Assembly (NCBI GenBank): GCA_963920765.1
Contig: OY987244.1
Span: 18,704,358 to 18,768,357 of the forward strand
Reading direction: 5' to 3'
DNA from: Ulota crispa
Lineage: Eukaryota > Streptophyta > Bryopsida > Orthotrichales > Orthotrichaceae
DNA: 64,000 nucleotides
Shown here: in pieces, positions 24,610 to 36,186 of the stretch
Layout of the letters: every line of letters starts with the position of its first letter
Numbering within the stretch: position 1 is the first letter of the stretch
Made by a program: the position numbers and the translations under genes
Notes under the pieces: model-generated
Told to the model about the DNA's origin: nothing
Databases searched by the model: none
The model's input: the letters and a program-made list of their open reading frames with translations, nothing else

Positions 24610-25010
24610 TTCGAGCGTCGGGTCAATGGAGCCGAATGTGTAAGTACGAGGGGCGATGCTAGAATGGCATAGTGGAGAAACCTTGAAGCACGTGCTTTCA
24701 AGCAATGCTGCGAATTGAGCTGAAGAACCGAAAGAAGGACTACGACGTGAAGCTCGGAAACCCTAGCACGATGAGAAGCCGGAATTTTGAATGCATGAGC
24801 TCAATCTCGTCGGTTGTTGTGATCGACGAGGCGCAAGAAACAGGCGAACAGAGACGACGAGGGGGACGAGACGGATAACCCCTTCTAAAACCCCGAGAAT
24901 GCAAGCCCTATCCAAACCCACACACTGGACAGACTGGAGCAAGTGGATGAATGAAGTTATGGATGAAACGTATAACTCGGTTTCATCGCAGATTTGTGCT
25001 GTCCAATGAC
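24610..25010 (-). promoter_or_regulatory. Presumed PAP8 5' UTR and promoter
   Basis: GC-richer stretch directly upstream of the chosen PAP8 ATG. The reading frame of exon 1 stays open upstream to about 24760 without an ATG, so either this is 5' UTR or a further upstream exon exists. A GCTAGGGTTT motif (minus strand, near 24760) resembles a telo-box. No clear TATA box was seen. Confidence 0.4.
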
Positions 25011-25494
25011 CCTCTGTAATTGCACATTCCTCCTTCCGGTAGTAAATAATGGGAAATTTTTAATTGATACCCCTGAGGTTTGCCATGTCTACATAGGTAC
25101 CCCTGGTTTTTCAGAAATTGCACAAATACCCTTGAATCATAATGTTCAAGCATTTATTTTGTTATGGACGCTCATTTCTTTTATGATCAACTAGTGTAGG
25201 TACCCATTGGTTCAAGTGGGACACAAAATAATTTCAAGCCTAACTACACAAAACTATTTCAAGTCTAACTACACAAAACCTTTCCTTTGCGTTAAAGAAT
25301 TTTGTTGTCTTTTTATCCAAACAACCCAATTTTAGGCTCAATTTTACAATATCTCCAATTTTAGGCCCAATTACGTACATCTTTTTTTTTTCTTTACCCA
25401 AATGGTAAAACTTTTGCTTTTCCCCTCAAAAAAATGTTCTTTAATTTTCCACACAATTTTGTTTCCCATGCAATTTTTTTACCCATGCAGTTTT

Positions 25495-26228
25495 GGGAAA
25501 TTTTCATAGATACCCGTGAAGTTTGCCATATTTACATAGGTACCCTTGGTTTTTTGGAAATTCCATAAATACCCTTGGATCATAACTTCCAAGCATTTGT
25601 TATGTATGCTAATTTCTTTTATGACCAATGTTAAAGACAAGAGTGCAATAGAATGGAAACAAATCAGCGTGCGCACAAGGGAAAAAGAAGTAGCATGCAC
25701 AATAGAACAAATGCTTGAAAATTATGATCTAAGGATATTTGTGCAATTTCTAAGAACTATGGGTATCTATGTAAGGGAATTGATATGTGTACCACACCCT
25801 TTCAATTACTGTACCACACCCCAAAGTAAATTTTAGATTTTTACCCTCAAAAAGCTGAATTTGAAAATTTGGAATTCAAATTTGGACTTAGAGACCATGA
25901 TTTAGTCTAAAACCACAAAAAAGTTACAATTCAACAACACCCAATGAAAAAATTTATCTTTTTTACAAACAAAAATAAAAGTAACACTTTTCTCCCTAAC
26001 TAAACTTTCTCATTGGGTGTTGTTGAATTGCAACTTTTTTTATGGTTCTAGATTAAATCATGGTCTTTAAGTCCAAATTTGAATTCCAAATTCTCAAATT
26101 CCGCTTTTTGATGTTAGAAATCTAAAATTTACTCTGGGGTGTGGTATAGTAATTGAAAGGGTGTGGTACACATATCAATTCCCTCTATGTAAATATGGCA
26201 AACTTCAGGGGTATCCATGAAATTTCCC
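25495..26228. mobile_element. MITE, GGGAAAATTTCATGGATACC family, interrupted by a MULE MITE
   Basis: The left end GGGAAATTTTCATAGATACC and the right end GGTATCCATGAAATTTCCC are inverted. Without the 409-bp insertion and its 9-bp duplication it would be 316 bp, close to the 300-bp copy at 7196. Confidence 0.8.
25775..26183. mobile_element. MULE-type MITE, copy 2, nested, with perfect 9-bp duplication
   Basis: It begins GGGAATTGATATGTGTACCA and ends with the inverse TGTGGTACACATATCAATTCCC region. Perfect TCTATGTAA lies at 25766-25774 and 26184-26192. Length 409 bp; the arms pair over about 180 bp each. A 9-bp target duplication with long TIRs is typical of Mutator-like elements. Confidence 0.9.
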
Positions 26229-27723
26229 TTAAATAATCTCTATTATTGTAATGTTGTGCATACGTTTAGTTGGTCAACTTCCACGTGTCAAATTGCAAGC
26301 ATATACAAAAGTGCATTTTGAAATTTCTTTTATTCTTACCTTTGAGGGTTGAGTGCAGACTAGGATCATCATTTATGTTGAGTTCATTGGTAATTAGAAA
26401 TTAATATGTTGTTTTTGAAACAAACAAGGATGCTGGCAATCATCAATAGTCACAAACAATTGGTCATCAAATTCACCAAGTGGCTGCCAAATGCAAATTC
26501 TTCTTAGCGAGGTTTCTAAAATTTACAAGGGGTTGGTAATTGCAAATTATTTTATGTCCTGATTCCTAAAAATGTGATAATTTGATCGTATACAATATTA
26601 CTTTTATGAATTTTAGTTCTAAAACCTAGTGCTTTTGTTCTTAATGAATGATTTTCTTTTCAAAGTCTACATGCATGCAAAGTCAAAAAAATCCTACAAG
26701 AAGGTTGGTGGCTCTAACTCTTGTTTGTAAGGCGTTTGCATGACTAGCACACTTGAAACATCATGTGCACTTTTAGTAGAAATGGTGTTGAACACACAAA
26801 AGGTTCATGAAAAGCTTTTGGTAACTTCTGTACGTAAATCCCGAGCATTTGTGTATGTGAAGCCTACTTAATATGGAAGGTAGAGACTACTACCTCTTTT
26901 GGAGCTTCTTAGAGTATGTTTTACAAAACACAAAAATCCCCATTTTTAATATCTTTTCACAACTAGGTGCTGTTGGTAATCACAAACTCTTAAACTAAAT
27001 GTGATAATGATCACAAGGACAAAGAAAACAATGCAACAACACATGTGGGGTTGAAGGAGTTGAATGTTTGATCACAACAGGGGTTGATCATTTGAAACCA
27101 AATCAGAAATCTTTCAATATTCCACTGCTTGCATGCAGTAATATCAAAAAGAGTGGTCATGTAAAAATATGCAAGGTTAAAGAAAAAAAACATGTATTGT
27201 AAATAGCATACACAATAGTAAGCAAAGCAATGGACATGGAGAGCACGGTTGTACTTCATTCTGACTCAAGGACCATTTCAGGAAATAAATAGCTTGCCAA
27301 CCAAGTCTACAGTTTGAACGAAAACATGGTCAGGATGTTGCTCCTGTTGGTATTGTTATCACCAGCCTCGGCTGCATGCCGTGTCTATGTGGAAAAAAAC
27401 TGCAGTGGTAGAATCTGGATCTAATCTCCACTAAGAATCAGAACAAAAATAATGATAAAGTCAAATAGAAGGTTACCTTGGCTAGCTAGCTAATCCACAA
27501 ACTGTGACTAACTAACTAATCGGCACTATCGATGTATACACCGTCTTATTATTTTCCTAGTACCATGAAAAGCGAAACAAACCAGCATCATCAGTGTGGA
27601 GAGCGCTTATGAACTGGCCAGACTGAAAGAGTCACCGCAACGATGGGATAGTTATCAGAATGGTCAATCTGTACAAAGGAATTGCGAGTCTTGCAGTTGA
27701 TGGTCTTGATCGAAGAAGCTCTG

Positions 27724-27757
27724 GAAGACAGAGACAGAGACAGAGACAGAGAGAAAG
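27724..27757. repeat. (GACAGA)n microsatellite in the presumed 3' UTR
   Basis: Five tandem GACAGA-like units start about 40 bp downstream of the secreted-protein stop codon. They could be transcribed as the 3' UTR of that gene. Confidence 0.8.
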
Positions 27758-27795
27758 AGGAAAAAAGTGCCAGAGAGAGAAGAGAGAAGAGCTTC

Positions 27796-28602
27796 TTAGT
27801 GCTGAGATCCATAGCCAAGGTTGGCATTCTCGAAGTTGGTGGCCATGGCAGACGCGGCTTGCTGGGACACCAGAGCACCTCGGAAGGCAGACTTGACTTG
27901 CACGGGCTGGTAAGGAAAACCACGCACTGTGTACGAGTTCAGAACAGCAGCAGATCCTTGTCGCAGCAGTGCACTGTAGCCGTCTGTGCCCGTGTTGGTC
28001 AGGCCTTGATGCAACGTGGTTTTGGAGCCAAAAATGCTGGTGATGGCATCGATGCCGGAGCTCCCCGCGCCGCTGGCGAAAACGTCCAGGATGGGGGTAA
28101 TGAACGTCAGCAGGCTCGGAAGACTTGAGTTATGCGCCTTCGACCAGAACCTGCATCAACATGACACGTCATGCATGTGGAGAAAGTATGCACAAAATCC
28201 TGGCTTGGTGTTGCTTGTTGGTTAAGCTTACAGTAAAGGAAGAAACAGAAAAAAATATACATAGCTTGGTTGGCACTTACGAGCAGGATCCAGGAGTTGG
28301 CGGAGGTGGTGGAGGGCAAGCGACTGTAGGGGGGTCAGCTGCTGGTGAGGGTGTGGTGTAAGTCTTTTCTTGAGCGTTCTCGAAAGTTGTCTGCGTTCAT
28401 AACATCACAAACTGAGAGGCAAAAAATAAATCAAAAAAGTTCAAACAACAAGACAATAGAATAATAGAAATAATGTTGGATAGTTGCATAAGAGTGCAAG
28501 CTCGTGGTTGTTGAGTGATACCTCTTCCATGGTGGCCGAAGCAGCCAGGACGAAACATGAGAAGGCGACGAAAGCCAACATGGCATGCGAAGCTCTCGCC
28601 AT
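27796..28602 (-). CDS. Small secreted proline-containing plant protein of unknown function, 3 exons
   Basis: Exons are 28602-28522, 28390-28281 and 28150-27796, with GT-AG introns, giving 181 residues. Residues 1-23 form a signal peptide (MARASHAM, then a hydrophobic core ending in AASA), so the product is probably secreted. Residues about 47-62 hold Cys-Pro6-Thr-Pro-Gly-Ser-Cys, followed by FWSKAH. The C-terminal half carries GLTNTGTDGYSALLRQGSAA and VLNSYTVRGFPY, then an Ala-rich tail with FENANLG. I recognise this arrangement (PGxC-FW, TDGxxAL-REG-A-LN, FP-T/Q-QV) from plant secreted proteins annotated only as uncharacterised, so no function is assigned. A TATA-like box lies 170 bp upstream and a GACAGA microsatellite follows the stop codon. 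Confidence 0.85.
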
Positions 28603-28770
28603 TGTGGTACGGGAAATGAACAAACACGAGAGAGAGCGACAACGGAGACGTAAAAAGTGCAAAAATGTGAAACTACGGTTGACCCTCCGCTCAGGAGCTG
28701 ATCGAAGCTGAGAGTGAAGTTCAGCACAGCTGCTCAAAGAGTGTGAAGGAAGGAGTCGGAGCATGGAGTC

Positions 28771-28776
28771 TATATA
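28771..28776 (-). promoter_or_regulatory. Candidate TATA box of the secreted-protein gene
   Basis: TATATA lies about 170 bp upstream of the minus-strand ATG at 28602, in a GC-richer context. It would place transcription start near 28740 with a 5' UTR of about 140 bases. This is assigned by position and motif only. Confidence 0.45.
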
Positions 28777-31700
28777 CTTGGGTGCCGAGGCTGCAGGAGA
28801 TGCATGCCATCGGAGAGCATCAATTTGTGAAGAGAGCACGACAAGTGCTCTTTATGGCGCGTCCAGGCCGTTTTCGCTACATGTCCTGCATCACCTGCCA
28901 ATTCTCAGTGCGACCAGACATCTCAGTTGACTGCAGTGATGTAGCCTGCAAGCGTTGTTGATCCCAGTTTGATGATTGACGCCAATTTGCACCTGCAGAT
29001 ATCATTACCAAGTTCGACGATTCAGCTGGAGTCACCATGAAATCTGAGCGACCTGCTAACACTCCTCATTAGAACTGATTACTTCCGTCTTCAGTACTAG
29101 CAACTTTAGGCTTCACTTAACGACTATTCAGAGTACGATGGCTCCTCCTTTGGATCCGACAGGAGTTGGAAAGATTAATATTCAGGTATGTCACAGGATG
29201 TTGTTTCAACTTCCTCCGAAGCAAAGTAGAAGAGTACCACAAATCACAGATGTTTAGCTATGGCGGAAGGGTCGACTGCAACTCTACAAGTGACAGATGA
29301 TCGATTCACGAGCATGAGAAAAGCAGCCCTCGTCCCATGTACAACCTGACCAATTTGAGTTAGTTTTAATGGAAACTGCTTTTTAGTCCAAGTTTGTTTC
29401 TTTTTTGACCAGCACAAGCAAGGTTCTTCAGTGTATCTGGTGATAATAACACTGGCTCCATCTGGATTTTTTTCTTCGTAAAACACCATATTCGTTCGTT
29501 ATAATGAGAGTATTCCAGTGAAATGAGAGGTGAAATACCCGAAATAAAAAAAAAAGGTCAATTTGACAAAAAGTTTTAGGTAAATTCAGCTCGATTCGAG
29601 CTGAAAAACTCTCATTTTAATGAAAACTGGTGATTTTGGATGGAAATTGGTGATTTTGGATGGAAATTGGTGATTTTGGTCAAAATCTAACATATTTATT
29701 TTGAGAGGTCCCCATTCTCTCATTATAACGAATATGGTGTTGTAACTGAATTGGGTACTTTTAAACCATGAAGTCATGAACCGTTGGTCCTTCAGGAAAC
29801 TGGCCCGGAGCGGGAAGCAGCAGCGTTGCTATAACTTAAACAGAGAGCACAGCTGCATAAGGAGGGGTGTCTGACAAACTGACTGGCTCCCACTTTGCCT
29901 ACTCACACGGTGTCAGGTTTAGTTAGCAGGCACGTACCGAAGCGCAGTAGTGGTAAATAATTAATCGACTGCACCGAGGCATACGTTCTCCATGTTCAGT
30001 AGCATTACTGCCCTTCAGTTTCCAGTCTGTTGAATCAGCCCTGTCATTAGTCATTACAACGTGCAGTCAATGATTCTCTCAGCTAAAAGAAATTGGCGAA
30101 TTTTCGCCACATTCTCACCTCATTTTGACCCCAGTTACCGTTGGGTGAAAAAATGGATAGTTATTAATATTAGTATGTATACAAGTTAGTGGATTTCATG
30201 AATAAACGAGCAAGCATGAATGATTCTATTCTTTCTTTCTTTTTTCTTACCTGCTTGCATTATTGGGTGCGTGTTGCTCAATCAACGAAAACACAAGAAA
30301 AAGTCCCTGGATCCCCTGGCAACAATACCAAGTAATGCTATCAACCAGTGATCTTAAGTTACGCATAGTTTTCAAAATTGGCTCTCAAGTGGCTAAACAC
30401 ACTGCTTACATGTGCTAAGAATTCAAGTTAACACTGGTATGGTTTTCACTCAAAGCTTTAAAACAACCCCTTGCAGTAGATTGCTAGAGCAAAGTTAATT
30501 AGATTGTACAGGAACTTGCAAGCAATTGTTGGCAGACTTCGGACCTTGCCTTCCAATCTCGCTCAGTCAATAAAATGAAAGCTGAGATTTGTTGTTAGTA
30601 GTATCGTATGAGAATCACGGAAACAAGCATCAAAAAAGTTTTAAAGCTATTCACGACGCACGCATGTGCACATCTAGACTTGTGATTAAATCTAACAGTT
30701 CAACAATCAGCGACACAGTAATCGTATAATTAACTTCTGTTACGGTAATACGAGAACATACTTGAAAGCCATCTACCGTGATGAATGAAGGCCTGACCTG
30801 AATAAAACCCTGCATCATACCCTGCATGGACAGTCATTTACAGGGGACACAGATGAGCGGCTCTGCACGGCTATGCAAACCATTATGAGTTCTGTTGCAG
30901 ATTTTCAGAGCCTCTGCCGGGGGTTTCATCAGGTGACAGGGCATGAACGATGCAACAGAATCCCACAGATTTCCAACTAGAGGGCATGACTCTCGACAGA
31001 GCCCTCAGATTGTAAGAAGAAACACAGGCATACGACCTCTGCAAGGTAAGTTACCACCCACAGGAGAGAGAGAGACTATTCAATGAACAACTCGTGTCGG
31101 TACAGTTACAAAAATCTCATCTGTGCCAAAACTTCCACCCGAGTGGGCTGGTGTAAAAATTCACGATGAAAACAAAATTCCCGTTTGCGTAGAAAGAGAC
31201 AAAATTAAAAACACGACCATTGCAGTTGTGAAAACAAACCTTTACCTGAGAATGAAGGCATGCCAGCTAATTGCAAACAACTGGTAAGATCTGTTGCTCA
31301 ATCGGTATCAAGATGTAAGAACTCTGCATGAGAACACTGCAAAGTTGCTATTAAGAGAATTTGGTCATGTATGCTGACCATGATTTCGCATTGAAACCAA
31401 CCGAGACAGAACAACGTTGGCTCTCCTAAGCGCAGGATCTTCTTCTAAAACCCAGGTTTTGAAAACTCCAGCATTACCGCAAGTATCATCTAGCTTACAC
31501 CGTTTTATCCGAATGCCACGAGAGATTCCATCCCTCAGCTCCATCTTAACCTAACACTGCTTTACAAGAAACTTCAGACACTTTGATGCCGCTGGGACAT
31601 CCATGTGACACATGCAATTCCCCTCGATGTGTCAAGCAAGACAAGGACACAAACAGTAGAGAAAAAGCTTGTCACTTGTTTAGTTCACACTCCAGATCCA

Positions 31701-31815
31701 CAATTGGGATCAGGCAGAAAAGGCCCTTCAATGTACAATCTCATCAGGGGAATCTTGTACTTGGTGAATCCTGGTATACAGCTTTCCTTTCTAGTACAAA
31801 AGCTAGATGGCTCGT
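28777..31815. other. Gene-free spacer
   Basis: Apart from the MITE at 29481 and its internal repeat, no gene is supported. The last 700 bp probably include the 3' UTR of the saccharopine dehydrogenase-like gene. Confidence 0.5.
29481..29742. mobile_element. TA-flanked MITE, mariner/Stowaway-like
   Basis: The left end AAACACCATATTCG...TTATAATGAGAG and the inverse right end CAACACCATATTCGTTATAA agree except for a CGTT duplication on the left. TA lies on both sides. Length 262 bp. Inside are a palindrome CAGCTCGATTCGAGCTG and a 20-bp tandem repeat (TGATTTTGGATGGAAATTGG) of nearly three units at 29631-29680. Confidence 0.7.
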
Positions 31816-34800
31816 CTAGATCTTCTTGGTGCTGAGAACATCAAAACTCATACCATTCTTTTGCAGACGCTGTAAGTAGTCAGTCCCACTGAAAACTACA
31901 CCAGGAGTGAGCACTCCTCCTCTCGGCAAGCTGCTCCGCTCATCCAGCATGATCAAAGCTGCTTGGATAAGCACGATAGGAGTGGTGGCGTACCCGATTT
32001 CAGGCCCTGACACTCTCGTGACGATCTCCTTGTTGGGCTGCTTGCCAGGAGTCACCTGTGCGGAGTCGCTGTACCCTCGGCCCACGAAGAACATCTTGAA
32101 CGAGGCCGCTTCAATCTCCTCGTGACTGGGACCGCCCTTGTGGAACACTCCCAAAGAGAAGAGCTCCGGGTACTGGACTAACAGCTTCCGGCCCCACTCA
32201 AACTGCGCAAACAGCACCAGAATGAGACCTATGATGAACATTCCTACTAATCCCACCACGGACCTCTGCACCACGTAGCATCCGTAGTGGACTGGCTTGA
32301 TCGCTGCCCATGCGTTGTCATCAGATGGCTGCTCTTCTGCTTTTGCAAGCCCCTTGGGATTGTCCGTCAGCGTGGCGTGTGTGCGACGTACTACTGTTGC
32401 ATCCGCTGACGGAAGCCGAATTGCCCAGCCTCCAGCGTTTTCCTCCCAGTGTATCAACCCCGGTTTCTGCAATGAGCTTCCTTGAATCTGCAAAAGCAAC
32501 AACAATAATTAATGTTTACAACCTTTCGTACGACTGGGGGCTACTCTGGATTGTAAGAATCAAAGCAAGAAAAGAGCTTAAAGTTTGAACCAGCATCAGG
32601 GGGCGAGATAAGAAGCTAAGAAACATCGGTTGCACTTTGTGACACGTTTGAGGTAATGAGTGTCCAATCCAGCTTGGAAGGTTGTTGTCTGAGTATGTCG
32701 AATAGGAGTAATTTAGGTATCAACTCGACTTGGATTGGTATAAAGTTGACCTTGAACAAAACAAGGTAACATGAAGATTTTTTTTGGTTTTGCATCAATC
32801 CAGGTATAGTATTTATAATTTTCTCAAGCTTTGACTTCTAACACTCTGAATGCTCTTATCTCAGCCAGCGAATGCAAGTATAGAGAAACCAAGGTTATAG
32901 ATGATGTTTGTGAATCAGAAGTCTCGAATGAGTAGTTATTATTCTTTGAAAATTTATGATGTGAGATGTCTCATAAGGTACATTACTACACCTTCAGCAA
33001 ATTCATATCAGGAGAATATAAATAAACATCAGTTGTTCCGCATTCTTTGAGTAGTTCTTGAGAATTAGGATGTAGGGTTTAAGCCTAAGGGCAGAACGCA
33101 GCCTAACAAGTCCAATCGTTAAAAGAAGGTTGGAGTATCAAGGTGCTACACCTGCTGTATTACCGACATATGTTCAGAATGCAAGGCAGTGTAAGCTATC
33201 AATATCATAGATGGCTCAAGATATAAGTGATAGGCTGAGCTACCTAACGATCCGAAACACATGAATATTCAAGGACGACCAAATGACATGTTATAAAGGG
33301 AAGTTGGATAAAACTACCTGAAATTAGGGCTTAGGGTTAAAGAGCAAAACTCAACCAATTATTAGTCCGTTCATTGGAACGAGCTTAAGATTTCAGGGGT
33401 GCTGTAGTAACACCGACAGATCCGAAATGTGTTCAAGTAGCAAAACACAGCACAGCTACCAATGTCATCGATAGCTCAAAAAAAGCAACATATTCACAGA
33501 GATGATGCAAACAAAGTTGGAATGACCACCTGAGGTCGAGAGCGGCGGGGTCTTGATTTTCGCAACTTTTGAAGATTAGCTTCGTTAGCAACGCCGAGAA
33601 CTAAAGACTCCCACGTTCCCGTGTTCCCTTTCATGCTCTTCTCAGTAGTTTCAATCACAAGATAGGAGTCCACACTGTTGGGAACAGAAGGATACTCCCA
33701 TTGTTGTGTGTTGTGAATGATGCCAAATTCCGCTGGGATTGAGTCGTAACCGCATGCACTCACCACCAATGACCCTGCACCACGTCACGAATCTCATCTC
33801 GTCACCATCTTGCAGTCGAAAGCTCAAAAACCAAACATTCCTTTGCAAACACATGCTTTCACTCAACTCTAGTCTACCAAATCTAAGCTATAGTTCCACT
33901 TTCTATTACTTCAGTGGTCATTTCACAAGTCCTGATTTCATATTATGGTCTGATTTGAACCTTTAAAGAAGATTGCATGCATTTTTCAGTTATTAGGATT
34001 AATCACAAACATCATTCACCAATTTTTTCAGGGTTGAGCAGCTATATTGACATCCAGGCTGCCTGCCATTTTACCAACAGACTATCTAAGCTAAAGTTCC
34101 AATTTGTATTACTTCAGTAGTCATGATTTTGGATTGTGGTCTGATTTGAACCTTTTCAAGAAAAATGCATACATTTTAGGTTACTTAGGTCATTTACAAA
34201 CATCATTCTCTAATTTTTTTAGGATTGAGGAGCTTTATTGACAACCAGGCTTGCCTATCATTTTACCAACAGAATGTTTACACAATGCTTTGGTTTAGGT
34301 TAATTTGAATCTGGTTTTTATGTAAAGTAGTCCAGGAATGATATCAACCAAATGCAGTTATGTTGACCTTCTGAATACCTAAAATTTGGAAAGGGTTGAG
34401 CAGCTACATTAACAGCCAGGCTGCCTGCCATTCTACCAACAGAGTGTTTACACAATACTTTGATTTAGGTTAATTCGAACCTGGTTTTGATATAAAGTAG
34501 TCCAGGAAAGACATACACCAAATGCAGTTATGTTGACCTTCTGAAATACCTAAAAATGTGGGAAAAATTCCTTCATTTCAAAGCCATAATAAAACCAGTA
34601 AAAAGGCAATGCAACAGCAGGGACATGCAACAAACCAGTCTGAATGGCTTTCTCATGATACAAAGCCTCCATCTGCTCCATGAACTCCGGCTCTCCAGTG
34701 ATGTCGAGGTAATCCACGCCAGCCTCCACGCAGGCTTCCACAACAGGTCGGCCATACTTTCGGTACGGGCCAACGCAGCTCACGAGCACCTTGGTCTTCT

Positions 34801-35053
34801 TACAAAGAGTGATGAGCGATTCCACGCTCCCGACGTCCGCTTCGAAGATGGGAATGGAGGAGGCGAGCGAGGGGTCTCGGGAGGCCCATGTCAAAGCGGC
34901 GGCGAGTTTCTTCTTGGAGCGCCCGGCGATGGCGATCTTGCGAGGGTGGGCGGAATTGGGAGCGGTGGCGAATCTGAGCAGCTCCCGCAGCACGTACTTC
35001 CCCGTGAAACCGGAGGCGCCCAAGATGACGATGTCCACCAGTTCCTCCGCCAT
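31816..35053 (-). CDS. Saccharopine dehydrogenase-like oxidoreductase (SCPDL type), 3 exons
   Basis: Exons are 35053-34636, 33774-33530 and 32487-31816; introns are GT-AG and phases agree, giving 444 residues, the usual length of the SCPDL family. The N-terminus is a Rossmann NAD(P)-binding fold: VDIVILGASGFTG with G12, G15 and G18, then AGRSKKKL. VSCVGPYRKYG and VDYLDITGEPEFM are typical of the family, as is LVVSACGYDSIPAEFG at the exon 1/2 junction (exon 1 donates the first base of the Gly codon). A single hydrophobic segment lies at about residues 299-317 (VGLVGMFIIGLILVLF), matching the membrane or lipid-droplet association reported for animal and plant members. The substrate is unknown; true saccharopine dehydrogenase activity is not implied. 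The gene ends in STKKI. It stands alone, divergent from bL28m 2.5 kb away. Confidence 0.93.
33875..34560. repeat. Tandem duplications inside intron 1 of the SCPDL gene
   Basis: Two overlapping tandem duplications fill most of the 861-bp intron. One has a period of about 200 bp (33875-34080 and 34081-34270). The other has a period of about 171 bp (34217-34390 and 34391-34560), with units running from a TTGAGCAGCT-like start to TTGACCTTCTGAA. The last unit ends about 75 bp from the exon 1 donor. Confidence 0.75.
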
Positions 35054-35623
35054 AACTTAGTCTATGGCAGGGGTGGTGTGAGATTTGATCGAATGCAGCA
35101 GCAATTCACGAGGTTGTTTGAAAATGCGAAGAGCAGGAGGATGAGGAGGAGTAGAGTGAGCAAAGTTGAGGAGGTGGTGATGGTGCGGAGATGGTGCAAT
35201 CGGGGGAAGAATGGCGATTGTTGCGAGCAAGGACGATGGATGCGTGTGGCCGTGGCTCTGCTCGCCACTTGGAGGACCAAAGCTCATGCTCCCCCGCCAT
35301 CTCACTAAAGTACCGGTGTGAACGCAGAGCATCTCCACCGGAGGACCAAAATTTCGTCATCATTGTTGGATTTGGAGTGCTGGGTTTGGACTTTGGAGTG
35401 TTTGATTTAGGCCTTTAGGCAGTTTAGGGCATTTGCACCCTTACTTTGTCAAGAAATGGTTTTTGAATCTAATACTCATTCTAAGGTTGGTGAGTTTCAT
35501 TCTAGATTCCATTTGGTGTGTGATAATGGGCTATTTATGAGACACATTTGGTGACTATAAGTAAAAAATAAGACTTTTGAGGACTTTTCAAAAACATATA
35601 TAATTTTTTAGCAAGCTCACTTA

Positions 35624-35956
35624 GGCCCGGTTGAGAATAGCAGCCAAACAAAGCACAAAAATTGGCACCTTGTCTAGTGTTTCATTTGTTAGGACCACTT
35701 CCCGTGCCACTTCCATGTCATCCGGTAGTTGCGTGTGCCGTCAAGAAGTGTTCCTCTACCAGACAAGTTTGGTACCACCCTTTGAGCCAAGCCCCAAAAT
35801 TTTACTATCTTGTCCACTAACGTGAACATATTAATTGGTTGGTGACATGGCAAGTTGAAGTATTGGACAAAACACCAACCTTTTAGTGGACAAAAATGAT
35901 TTTTCAACCAATAACGTTTGAGATAATTTTGTCTAGTTGCTAGTTTGAAGCAGGCC
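35624..35956. mobile_element. Tourist-like MITE with GGCC ends
   Basis: TTA flanks both sides (35621-35623 and 35957-35959). The left end GGCCCGGTTGAGAATAGCA and the inverse right end GGCCTGCTTCAAACTAGCA share 13 of 19 positions. Length 333 bp. Confidence 0.65.
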
Positions 35957-36079
35957 TTAGAGAGTCAAGGCATGTACGTAGAGCATCCTTAACTAGGGTT
36001 TTTTATTTTATATTTGTTGAGGTCAAGGTTGAGGTAGAGCAACTTGCACCCCAATATGCATGCAGGTAAGCAAAATTTA

Positions 36080-36186
36080 GCTAAAACTGGGAAGTATGAA
36101 TTATCTGTGCATGTAACTAAAGTTGGGATGTATGAATTATCTATGCACATAGCTAAAATTAGGAAGTATAAATTATCTATGCACAT
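36080..36186. repeat. 36-bp tandem repeat, three units
   Basis: Units centre on GTATGAATTATCTATGCACA. Identity between units is about 80-90 percent. Confidence 0.85.

Larger units (their letters stand above)
25011..27700. other. Gene-free spacer between PAP8 and the secreted-protein gene
   Basis: Apart from the MITEs listed, 25051-25205 is half a copy of the GGGAAAATTTCATGGATACC family. No gene is supported in 26230-27700. Confidence 0.6.

Noticed and set aside
34556-35308. 250-codon plus-strand open frame
   Set aside because: It is antisense to exon 1 and leader of the saccharopine dehydrogenase-like gene, whose minus-strand translation is clearly conserved.
35328-35990. A second, outer Tourist-like element around 35624-35956
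   Set aside because: A GAGCATCTCCACC end at 35328 and a GAGCATCCTTAAC at 35981 are in the same orientation, so they are not inverted ends of one element.
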